A stretch of 64,000 nt of DNA from Methanosarcina barkeri str. Wiesmoor (GTDB lineage: Archaea > Halobacteriota > Methanosarcinia > Methanosarcinales > Methanosarcinaceae), in contig NZ_CP009526.1 of the NCBI RefSeq assembly GCF_000969985.1, positions 2,046,001 through 2,110,000 of the forward strand, given 5' to 3'. Below, piece after piece: positions 16,506 through 24,219 of this stretch. A program made the position numbers and the translations under genes. The notes below the pieces were generated by a model, which ran no database searches, had not been told where the DNA came from, and saw nothing but the letters and a program-made list of their open reading frames with translations. Positions within the stretch are counted from its first letter, which is position 1. The number at the start of each line of letters is the position of its first letter.

Positions 16506-17996
16506 TCAGTTGCTCCCGATTCCCTGCAAGAGTTTTTCCATTGCCTGATCAACGGTAAAGCTTGCTGCTTTCTGGCGCGGAGGAAATTCTTTAAACGTTG
16601 CCAAAAAGTCACCAACTACACCCTGGGCAGGCACCAGCAGGAAAGCATGGTCAAGAAGCCAGTCATAATAGGTGTTTGAAGTTTGATCCGCCCTCTCATA
16701 AGGGTCTGTACGCAGGTTGAATATTTTCGGTATTCGCAGTGGGACAAAAGGTTCAGCCCAGACCTGTAATGTACCGGTAGCGCGCTGCTCCATAAAGACC
16801 ATTTTCCAGTTATCATACCTGAGAGCTACCAGGTCTCCATCGTCAGAGAAGTAAAAGAACCCGATACGTGGAGATTTCTCCTCCTTCCCGGTCAGGTAGG
16901 GAAGCAGGTTATAGCCGTCAAGATGAACTTTAAAAGTTTTGTCCTCTGCCTTGTAACCTTTCTTGAGCTTTTCCTTGATATCCGTCTCTCCGGCTGCTGC
17001 AAGCAAAGTGGGCAGCCAGTCAAGATGGCTCACAATCTCGTTAGAAACCATGCCTGCCGGAATCTTGCCAGGCCAGCGCATTACCTCAGGCACGCGGAAA
17101 GCTCCCTCCCAGCAGGAGTTTTTCTCATTGCGGAACGGGGTCATGGCTGCATCGGGCCAGGTATTCATATGGGGCCCGTTGTCTGTGCTGTAGACAACAA
17201 TAGTGTCTTCCGCAATACCAAGCTCGTCTAGCAAATTCAAAATTATCCCCACCTGCCGGTCATGTTCTATCATGCCGTCATGGTATTCCGATTGCCAGCG
17301 CCCGGACTGTCCCCTTATTCTGTCTGGAATATGTACCCTGAAATGCATCCAGGTTGTATTTAACCAGACAAAAAACGGTTTTTCAGCCGCATGATGTCGT
17401 TTGATAAAATCAATGGCTGCATCCAGAAATTCCAGATCTACGGTTTCCATGCGTTTTCTGGTCAGCGGGCCTGTGTCCTCGACGCGACCGTTGGCATAGC
17501 TGTGGATTACACCCCTTGGACCATAATTCTTCCGGAAATTGGGAAAATCTTTCTCAGCGGGATAGTCAGGGTTTTCCGGTTCCTCTTCAGCATTCAGGTG
17601 GTAGAGATTGCCATAAAATTCATCGAAACCATGGTTGGTGGGCAGATATTCGTCCAGGTCTCCAAAATGGTTCTTTCCAAACTGTCCTGTGGCATAACCC
17701 AGCGGTTTCAGCAGTTCGGCGATTGTAGGGTCTTCTGGATGAATTCCCACTCTGGCTCCTGGCATTCCCACCTTGCTCAACCCTGTACGGAATACGCTCT
17801 GTCCTGTGATAAAAGCTGCTCTCCCGGCAGTACAGCTCTGCTCCCCGTAAGAGTCTGTAAATCTGATACCTTCGTTTGCTATCCGATCAATGTTTGGCGT
17901 TCGATATCCCATCAGCCCATCGCTGTAGCAGCTAAGGTTGGTGATTCCTATGTCATCTCCCCAGATGACCAGTATATTTGGTTTCTTTTCTTCCAT
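16506..17996 (-). CDS. Arylsulfatase-type sulfatase (Cys-type)
   Basis: The 496-residue enzyme belongs to the formylglycine sulfatases, which hydrolyse sulfate esters. Metal ligands are in WGDDIG (Asp14, Asp15). The activation site is QSCTAGRAAFITGQ, with Cys55 to be turned into formylglycine, followed by the expected A and R. STDNGPHMNTW holds the later Asp-Asn metal ligands, and FGKNHFGD the catalytic Lys-His pair. No signal peptide is seen. The start follows tggagggttaag. The maturase gene lies directly upstream on the same strand (167 bp gap), so both may be co-expressed. Confidence 0.92.
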   Translation of the reverse strand: MEEKKPNILVIWGDDIGITNLSCYSDGLMGYRTPNIDRIANEGIRFTDSYGEQSCTAGRAAFITGQSVFRTGLSKVGMPGARVGIHPEDPTIAELLKPLGYATGQFGKNHFGDLDEYLPTNHGFDEFYGNLYHLNAEEEPENPDYPAEKDFPNFRKNYGPRGVIHSYANGRVEDTGPLTRKRMETVDLEFLDAAIDFIKRHHAAEKPFFVWLNTTWMHFRVHIPDRIRGQSGRWQSEYHDGMIEHDRQVGIILNLLDELGIAEDTIVVYSTDNGPHMNTWPDAAMTPFRNEKNSCWEGAFRVPEVMRWPGKIPAGMVSNEIVSHLDWLPTLLAAAGETDIKEKLKKGYKAEDKTFKVHLDGYNLLPYLTGKEEKSPRIGFFYFSDDGDLVALRYDNWKMVFMEQRATGTLQVWAEPFVPLRIPKIFNLRTDPYERADQTSNTYYDWLLDHAFLLVPAQGVVGDFLATFKEFPPRQKAASFTVDQAMEKLLQGIGSN

Positions 17997-18163
17997 TCTT
18001 AACCCTCCAAATAGAATGGTTTATGGCTCGGTCGTTTATGGCTCGGTCGGCAATTTAAAGCAACCTTCCGAAGTTTGATAGATAAATTTAATTTTTTTCT
18101 TCGCTATACCCCGTTTATCTCACAATCGCATAATTGATCCAGACTACATCTGAACCCTTTGCT

Positions 18164-19480
18164 TTACCTAATTCTCGTTTCCCCTTTCGCGTTAGTTTTC
18201 CTGAGACCATGGCAACGTTTAAACTTTCGGCCGCTGCCGCAGGGACAGGGATCATTTCGCCCTGCCCGGGCAAAAGCATCTTCTAGAGCCATAACTCGCA
18301 TAACTTCCGAAGCTGGGTAACCTCTGCGAATTAAGCCTGCCAGAATCTGCATCGGAAAGTCGATATGCCGGAAGAAAGCTTTCCAGCCCTCGCATAGGTA
18401 GTTCAGTCCGGTTTCCCCGGCAGGAGTGGTAAGGAAGCGGTTTTTAGGGCATTCCCCCTGGCAGGCAAAGAGTACCTCACATTCCCGGCATACCTGTGGG
18501 AGAGTGTCGCATTTGTCCTGTCCGAACCTGTACTGCTTTTCCAAAGCAGCAAGCTCAGAAATCTCTTTTTCCATAATATTGCCAAGCAGATAGTCAGGTT
18601 CCACAAAATGGTCGCATGAATAAAGATCGCCATTGTGTTCCAGAGCAAGCCCAGTACCGCACGTTTCCTCAAAAACGCACATTCCTGAAGGCATACCAAG
18701 CCATCTTCGCGCAGAAGCTTCAAAAGTCTGCACGAATATCTTTCCCACATCGTTTCTTACCCACTCGTCAAAAATGTGGTTCAGGAAATTGCCAAACTGC
18801 TCTGGCTGCACAGAACGGTTCGAAACTGTGTCTCCTCTCTGATAAAGAGTATGTCCCTCTTCATTGATTCGCTCTACAACCGGAATAAACTGCATCCAAT
18901 CTGTTCCTGCTTCATCCCTAAGGAAGCGGTAGACTTCAAGTGGATAATCGGCATTGGCCCTGTTTACTGTGGTCAGGACATTGTATTCAACACCGTGTTT
19001 TTGCAACAGTCGAAGCCCCTTCATGACCTGGTCGAAAGTTCCATTGCCTTTTTTGTCCACCCGGTAAGCATCGTGCAATTCACGAGGACCGTCGATGCTG
19101 ATCCCTATAAGAAAATTGTTTTCCTTAAAAAACCGGCACCACTCGTCATCCAGCAGCGTGCCGTTTGTTTGCATCGTATTTTCGAAAGATATGCCTGGTT
19201 TTCTGTATTTTTCCTGCAGTTCGATTGCACGCCGGTAAAAATCTATTCCCATAAGTGTGGGTTCCCCTCCCTGCCAGGCGACGGTTACCTGCGGGCTGTG
19301 GTGGGCTTCGATAAGCTGACGGATGTAGTTTTCCAGAACTTTGTCTGACATGCGGAACTTGCTGCCTGGGTAGAGTGCTTCTTTAGCCAGGAAGAAGCAG
19401 TAGGAGCAAGCAAGGTTACAGATAGCTCCTGTTGGTTTTGCCAGCACATGAATGCGTGGAGGCAGATGGTTTTTTGTCAT
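18164..19480 (-). CDS. Anaerobic sulfatase maturase, radical SAM with SPASM and SEC-C
   Basis: The 438-residue protein has the radical SAM cluster CNLACSYC (Cys21, 25, 28), VAWQGGEPTLMG, the SAM-binding region, and the SPASM cysteines of the sulfatase-maturase family (CGTGLALEHNGDLYSCDHF, then CRECEVLFACQGECPKNRF). These enzymes convert Cys or Ser to formylglycine without oxygen. A C-terminal SEC-C zinc motif (RNDPCPCGSGRKFKRCHG) is an add-on seen in part of the family. The sulfatases at 16506-17996 and 24220-26574 have Cys in the proper motif and are the likely substrates. Confidence 0.93.
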   Translation of the reverse strand: MTKNHLPPRIHVLAKPTGAICNLACSYCFFLAKEALYPGSKFRMSDKVLENYIRQLIEAHHSPQVTVAWQGGEPTLMGIDFYRRAIELQEKYRKPGISFENTMQTNGTLLDDEWCRFFKENNFLIGISIDGPRELHDAYRVDKKGNGTFDQVMKGLRLLQKHGVEYNVLTTVNRANADYPLEVYRFLRDEAGTDWMQFIPVVERINEEGHTLYQRGDTVSNRSVQPEQFGNFLNHIFDEWVRNDVGKIFVQTFEASARRWLGMPSGMCVFEETCGTGLALEHNGDLYSCDHFVEPDYLLGNIMEKEISELAALEKQYRFGQDKCDTLPQVCRECEVLFACQGECPKNRFLTTPAGETGLNYLCEGWKAFFRHIDFPMQILAGLIRRGYPASEVMRVMALEDAFARAGRNDPCPCGSGRKFKRCHGLRKTNAKGETRIR

Positions 19481-19882
19481 TTTCGCTCCAGTTTCTAATT
19501 ATTCGTTGATTCTTCCGGGTTTTGAAGCAATAGCCAGCCTGAGTATATTAAGTATAATTAGAATACTGGCCTTCAGGCAGTATTTCTGTTTACTGCTGTG
19601 ACAATACCATGCGTGTTTCAGTTTCTCTGCCCCTTCTTTCCCCTATATGTTAGTATCAAATTATGTTAGTATCAAATCATTGTTCTTGTCTTACAATAAA
19701 TTCCAAAAAACTGCATTTTCTGAGGGACGATTTATCGATCAAAGATGGGTAAGGAACTAAATTTTTGCTCTACCCTATGAACTCTTATTTATTCATGAAC
19801 TGTTATTCTTGCCCTAAACTCGATTTCAGAAATATTTCAGAAACATTCGTATTTCCTGAGTATGTAGTTTTTCACTCAAATT
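19481..19882. other. Spacer with decayed duplicate sequence
   Basis: It holds a 3' scar of a sulfatase gene (19590-19631). The text near 19680-19745 (attgttcttgtcttacaata and onward) matches the sulfatase-DUF1269 spacers at 26676-26816 and 31166-31281. Confidence 0.6.
19590..19631 (-). pseudogene. Scar of the large sulfatase, last codons only
   Basis: Read on the minus strand, ETETRMVLSQQ and a stop correspond to the end of the 784-residue sulfatase (AETRMVMARQ, stop). The plus-strand word accatgcgtgtttcag is identical at both places. This marks where a further copy of that gene was deleted. Confidence 0.55.
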
Positions 19883-20074
19883 TCAGTATACAGGTGCAGT
19901 TTCTTCCTCGGCAAAGGCTTCACGTAGTTTGTTTTCTTCTTCTTTAGACAAGTTAGAAGCAATTAGTTCAAATTTCATTTCACTGGCAGCTTCTGACACC
20001 TTATCCTGAACTGCATCACTGGTCATCAGGAAAAGAGCTGACGTACCTTCTGTCACTTTGCTCTGGACTGACCC
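19883..20074 (-). pseudogene. DUF1269 protein, 3' fragment (copy 1)
   Basis: The C-terminal third of a DUF1269 protein is kept: SKVTEGTSALFLMTSDAVQD, then MKFELIASNLSKEEENKL and a tail ending AFAEEETAPVY. It matches the intact genes at 26817-27320 and 31282-31788. The N-terminal two-thirds, including the glycine-rich hairpin, is missing. Past the break the DNA (20075-20170) resumes homology with the region upstream of the intact copies, so an internal deletion took place. Confidence 0.8.
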
Positions 20075-20458
20075 GTATAAAACATCAGTTTGTTGCTTAT
20101 GCGCTTTAAGATCAGTTTGTCAATAGAGACGAAATCATCATCTCTACGCTATTGTAAATCTTGAAAAAGCTGGGTTTTCTGTCTTCATCCTTAGCTACAA
20201 GTTCTCTGCTGTCTTAGCATGCCGCAAAATAGTAACCAGGAATAAGTATCGATTAAATCTCTCGTTAACCCCAACTGAACCTTCGAGATTTTTCCCCAAG
20301 CTCGTCATTCAATAATTTACTTTAAATAATTCTTCTTTTACACATATTATTTTATGCATATTGATTTATTTTATCGGGTCTTTTAAACGTGATTATCTTT
20401 AATATCGAAGATGTTCTATTCTTTCTTGCTGATCTTATTTTCATTTTAAGTTCTCACT
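20075..20458. other. Spacer homologous to two later intergenic regions
   Basis: Matches the spacers at 27321-28214 and 31789-32500 in patches, for example near 20325-20440 (ataattcttcttttacacat, cgaagatgttctattctttc). No ORF is seen. Confidence 0.6.
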
Positions 20459-21019
20459 CTATTCGGAAGCTGTTAACTCAGTTTTCTGGTTAGCAAAATG
20501 AACAACGATGTCAGAAGAAGGCATTGCTATATTTGCATTTATTAGAGCCTTATAAATTACCGTATTCAGTTTTTCAGATACTTTTTTATTGTTAACTATC
20601 GCCTGACCAAACCCTGCATCGGTAGGAGAAAGCATAACTCCTATAAGACCTGCTTCTGCAAGTGTTATATTCTTAAAAAGAAAAGCAGCAATAATAGCTC
20701 CAAAGACTATTGTAAGCGGCATGCCAATAAGTAGAAGCCGGCCTGGAAGTTTTTCTTCACGCAATAGTGCCTGCAAATCAATTTTTGAGGCATCCGAAAA
20801 TAAAGTCAGGACAAGCGCCAGCTCAGCTAAATTAAGAATAAAAGTGCTGCTTGAAGAGAGATTTACCAGGTAAAGTCCTTCTGGACTGAGCAGCATTCCT
20901 GCTGCCACAAAGATCATAGGGGCTGTGACTACAGTGTCTGAGATCTTTCGGGAAGCAAGGCCAAAGAGGAAGAGCAACACTGCAAAAGCTATGAAATAAA
21001 TTGTGATTTCTGACGTTAT
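20459..21019 (-). pseudogene. Antiporter-MscS chimera formed by deletion (copy 1)
   Basis: The frame joins antiporter sequence (RKISDTVVTAPMIFVAAGML through MLSPTDAGFGQAIVNNKKV, equal to residues about 1-147 of the intact gene at 29564-30874) to the last 45 residues of MscS (SEKLNTVIYKALINANIAMP, then SSDIVVHFANQ). The fusion is in frame and the stop is that of MscS. The original start codon appears as ATA (21017-21019). A GTG at 20980 could start a 173-residue product. It has at most four helices of the antiporter and no pore domain, so it should be inactive. Confidence 0.82.
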
Positions 21020-21128
21020 GGAAATCCCTTTTGTTTCAGGTTATGCTCTCACATTTGTGCAGTCGATTGTTTCAATATCTGTTTTTGATATCAGTACATT
21101 GTGCATCCGTTTTTTCCTTAGAAGTTCT

Positions 21129-22499
21129 TTATTTTATCCGCTTTACCGAGGGTGGTGTCCACCTATTCTCAAGGATATCTATTTTGGGCCAATAAGTTCG
21201 GAGATATAATGTGAAATCAGACTCTGGTGCAGGTAACCAGTTGGGAAGTTTTTCCTCTTCTGGAGGTTCAGCCTGTACGTAAAGAGTTAGTGATCCATCG
21301 GTGCCATATTGTAGATTCCTGTTCTTTGTGCCCAGAGAGTAGCGGTTCAGAGTATTTGGAGCAAAGAAGTGATATTCGTTATAAAGCGTGAGTGACCAGA
21401 AACCTTTAACTGGTGGAAGCATACCTCTGGAAAAGATAACCGTGTAATAATGGCCTCCGTTCAGCCGTTCCCCCGCAGCATCGAGATCCTGGTAGAAGTA
21501 CTTTGTCTCCAGTGGCTGGTTAACAAAAATATTTGATTTGGCAACAGCTGTGCGTGTAAAATAATCCGTACCGAAAACAGCGCCGTTTGTTATAGTTGTC
21601 CAGTTATATGGACAGGGAATACCGTAGTTCCGGAACTGGAAAAGTGGTTTGATAAGCTCTTTGTCTGCCTCGATGGAGGCCTGCTGGAGTACATTTTTGA
21701 GAGTTGTATTCTCATCTGCAGCTTTCAGGACTGCACGAATTTGTTCGTAGAGCGTCTCCTCACTTGGAAGTGGCGGAACCTCGTCCAGAACCTGAGGCAG
21801 CACTTCAGGAAAAGCCTCAGGCACAACCCACTGTACCTCTTCCTCGCCTCCTCCTATGGACGGAAATTCAGGGGTCTTTGACCAGTCTTTTGTTTTTATC
21901 TCTCCTGTGAACTGGCTCAGGGGATATGCCATGATCTGACTGATTAGTGGCTGGATTTTTTTCCTGTCATCGGGGGTGTCGTTCATAAAGACACGTGGAA
22001 TAATAACACCAATATTGGTAGGTGACCGAAAGACATCTTTGACGCCTTTTGGTAGATCCCCTTTCCATTCCGGACCGACAAGCATATAGAATCCAGGTTC
22101 AGTCCCATACATTTTCCCAAGCCTTGTAAAGCCGTCAGTACGCTGGTCACATGCCTGATAGACCCAGAACCTGTCCCCAAAGTCCGGCACCTGAACGATA
22201 ACAGGCTCACGGTCAAGAGAAATAATGCCAAAACCATATACTACATCCTGATTCGGGCAGGCGACAATCCGTTCCATCGGGTCTATGTAATCGGTTAACA
22301 TGCTTAACTGATTTAAAGGTGCTACAGGCACAATCCCACCAGCCAGGCCAGGCTCTGGAACTTTCTGAAATATGGTGTGGCGATTGTGCATGTTCACCAT
22401 TGGCCAGGTCATAAAGTAAGCCAGCCGTCCAAGCATCCTGACGTATTCCTCTGTCAGACGTGTTCCGGCGATAGGCCCTGAAACTGATTTTGTTTCCAT
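21129..22499 (-). CDS. DUF1254/DUF1214 domain protein
   Basis: The start is the ATG at 22499, after aaggaaggggga; an in-frame upstream extension lacks such a site. About 456 residues. The N-terminal DUF1254 region has AYFMTWPMVNMHNR, TDYIDPMERIVACPNQDVVY and DFGDRFWVYQACDQRTD. The C-terminal DUF1214 region has GGHYYTVIFSRGMLPPVKGF, WSLTLYNEYHFF and the ending LPAPESDFTLYLRTYWPK. These proteins are beta-rich and are usually periplasmic in bacteria; no signal peptide is seen here. The function is unknown. They often neighbour sulfatases and DUF389 genes in bacteria, as here. Confidence 0.92.
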   Translation of the reverse strand: METKSVSGPIAGTRLTEEYVRMLGRLAYFMTWPMVNMHNRHTIFQKVPEPGLAGGIVPVAPLNQLSMLTDYIDPMERIVACPNQDVVYGFGIISLDREPVIVQVPDFGDRFWVYQACDQRTDGFTRLGKMYGTEPGFYMLVGPEWKGDLPKGVKDVFRSPTNIGVIIPRVFMNDTPDDRKKIQPLISQIMAYPLSQFTGEIKTKDWSKTPEFPSIGGGEEEVQWVVPEAFPEVLPQVLDEVPPLPSEETLYEQIRAVLKAADENTTLKNVLQQASIEADKELIKPLFQFRNYGIPCPYNWTTITNGAVFGTDYFTRTAVAKSNIFVNQPLETKYFYQDLDAAGERLNGGHYYTVIFSRGMLPPVKGFWSLTLYNEYHFFAPNTLNRYSLGTKNRNLQYGTDGSLTLYVQAEPPEEEKLPNWLPAPESDFTLYLRTYWPKIDILENRWTPPSVKRIK

Positions 22500-22637
22500 A
22501 TATATTCCCCCTTCCTTTAGTATGAAAAACCTATTACTTGCAGGTATTCTCATTAAGTATGTTTGTTATTCAAAGAATTTCATTCCCGTTTTGTCATCCT
22601 TATAGTTGATCGGTTTTTTAGATTTCCACATCTCCTT

Positions 22638-23203
22638 TTACTTTCCTGGCTCTGAAGAAGAGTTTTTTTGATCATGGGCCTCTTCTTCAGGCATTTCTAT
22701 CCTTTTCCCCATCTCACCTCCTATAAACATCAGTAGGATAAGGCCTGCAAGTGCCACTACCATTATCATGACCATTACGTCCGGGTCTGTGAAATTGAGC
22801 GTGGCAATTGCCAAGGCTGCCGAAAGGTTGCGCTGGGCTGTCCCGAGGGCAAGCACTCTCTTGATAGGCCTGTTGGATCCTCCGAGGAAGTAGCCTATGA
22901 CAAATGAAACAAGCACAAAAACTACCGCTACCATAACCGCTGTAGTCCCGATGACATTAACAAGGTCTGAGAAATAAACCACAAAGAAAGCCACAAAAAG
23001 GACAAATAAGGAGCGAGCATGGGTATGAATATGAAATTGGCTACGATGGAGAAGATTACCAGTTTCGTGTTTCTTAGTGGGACAAGTATCTGCTGAACTG
23101 TAAGGGAGAAACCCATGGCAAGCATGCTGGAGAGTACGAAAATCAATGTCGAAAGGATACCAATTGTTTCAAGGAAACTCAAAAATGGAACAGGCTCAAC
23201 CAT
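22638..23203 (-). pseudogene. Bile-acid:sodium symporter family protein with internal deletion
   Basis: The start is at 23203 after gggaggaag. The first part (FLETIGILSTLIFVLSSMLA, MGFSLTVQQILVPLRNTKLV, IVANFIFIPMLA) is the N-terminal helices of the BASS/SBF family. The last part (22638-22994) is the C-terminal helices, with RVLALGTAQRNLSAALAIAT. The two lie in different frames and about 100 residues of the middle, with core transport helices, are missing. Family members have about 300 residues. The C-terminal part could start at an internal ATG, but that would leave no transporter. Confidence 0.78.
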
Positions 23204-23252
23204 TCTTCCTCCCTTCAGTTCAAAATCTCTCAGTTTATATGACGCAGCGTAA

Positions 23253-23609
23253 AACCCCTGAATCTTTAGCTCAGGGGATATAAACGTCAACTTCCTCACG
23301 TTCTCTTGTTATTGATTTTGTATACTTACTTGTATTATTAACATTAATATGTTTATAGATACAGACACCACAACCCAAAATACGAAAACCAAGTTGAGGG
23401 AGTTGGAGAACAGAGTATCTTTCATACCTGGAGGGATCGGGAACGTTAAGCCGGAGAAAACCGGAAGTCGAAAGACATCTCAAGTATAATCTAATGCACA
23501 TATTCTATTTCACCTTCGGAACGAGGGGCTAGGACCTGTATGACTCGTCAACATTGGTTGGGAGAATGACTCAGGAAGCCCATAAGTCTTTAGCTTAGGG
23601 GTAGTTCAC
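23253..23609 (+). mobile_element. Degenerate IS605-family miniature element
   Basis: The ends match those of the IS605-type element at 52462-54165. The left-end hairpin cccctgaatctttagctcag (23255-23274) corresponds to 54128-54149 in inverted sense. The right end (taagtctttagcttaggggt, then agttcac, ending 23609) corresponds to 52462-52492. The interior has no tnpA. A plus-strand frame at 23349-23489 (TKTKLRELENRVSFIPGGIG, then NVKPEKTGSRKTSQV) looks like the C-terminal tail of an IS1341-type TnpB (memory-based). The right end still overlaps the stop of the LURP-one pseudogene. Confidence 0.7.
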
Positions 23610-24157
23610 TCGTGTGCCATCTGATCAAGGGCTGCCGTAATTGTCAAGATAAATGCATTATCCTGGCCAAGAGCAATTTCTACTCCATAGGTATTCTTTA
23701 TCCGAAACCACTTTTTTGAGATCTCTGCAACTTTTTTCCTCCCAGCTTCAATCCTATATACTCGTGGTTCAGAATATTGCTCTGGACATTCATTTCAGGC
23801 CCATTTGGAACTTCAACTTTCCAGCGGTCTCGAAGAGGTGTGATCAGAGCTTTTTTGATAGTCGCAACTGTTTCACCTTCTGCATTTTGAATATCCATCA
23901 TGTCCCTGACACGGAAAATCCATCATGTCCCTGACCTGGAGAAGCTTCTCTTTGAGTTTATACAACTCTTTACCCTGTGAATTCTTGATAATCAAAGTGT
24001 TTCGCGCTCGAAGAGCTTTGCCATCGACATAGATAATTTTCTTTCCAGCTTCGTTTTCTATCCAGTAGTCATCTCCGGTAACAAGTTTTTCTTGCATCTT
24101 ATAGAGTTGTACTCTTTCTTCTCCACGGCCTCTGAGGCTTCCCATGATTCGCCTCAT
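23606..24157 (-). pseudogene. LURP-one-related protein, frameshifted paralogue
   Basis: A paralogue of 15599-16126 (MRRIMGSLRGRGEERVQLYK, GDDYWIENEAGKKIIYVDGK). Two lesions are seen. An 18-base word (atccatcatgtccctgac) is repeated after 7 further bases near 23895-23940, adding 25 bases and shifting the frame. A second shift lies near 23755 (HEY, then the frame resumes at IEAGRKKVAEISKKWFRIKN). The family C-terminus follows up to AALDQMAHE and the stop. It lies just downstream of the 784-residue sulfatase gene. Confidence 0.85.
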
Positions 24158-24219
24158 TAGAATAACCCCTTTTATTTAGTTTTATAAAAAGGATAACTGA
24201 GTATGCAAGGCTGAATTAT

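Noticed and set aside
22928-22994. Overlapping translation of two symporter genes
   Set aside because: The two frames are halves of one BASS-type protein separated by an internal deletion, so this is better called a pseudogene than two genes.
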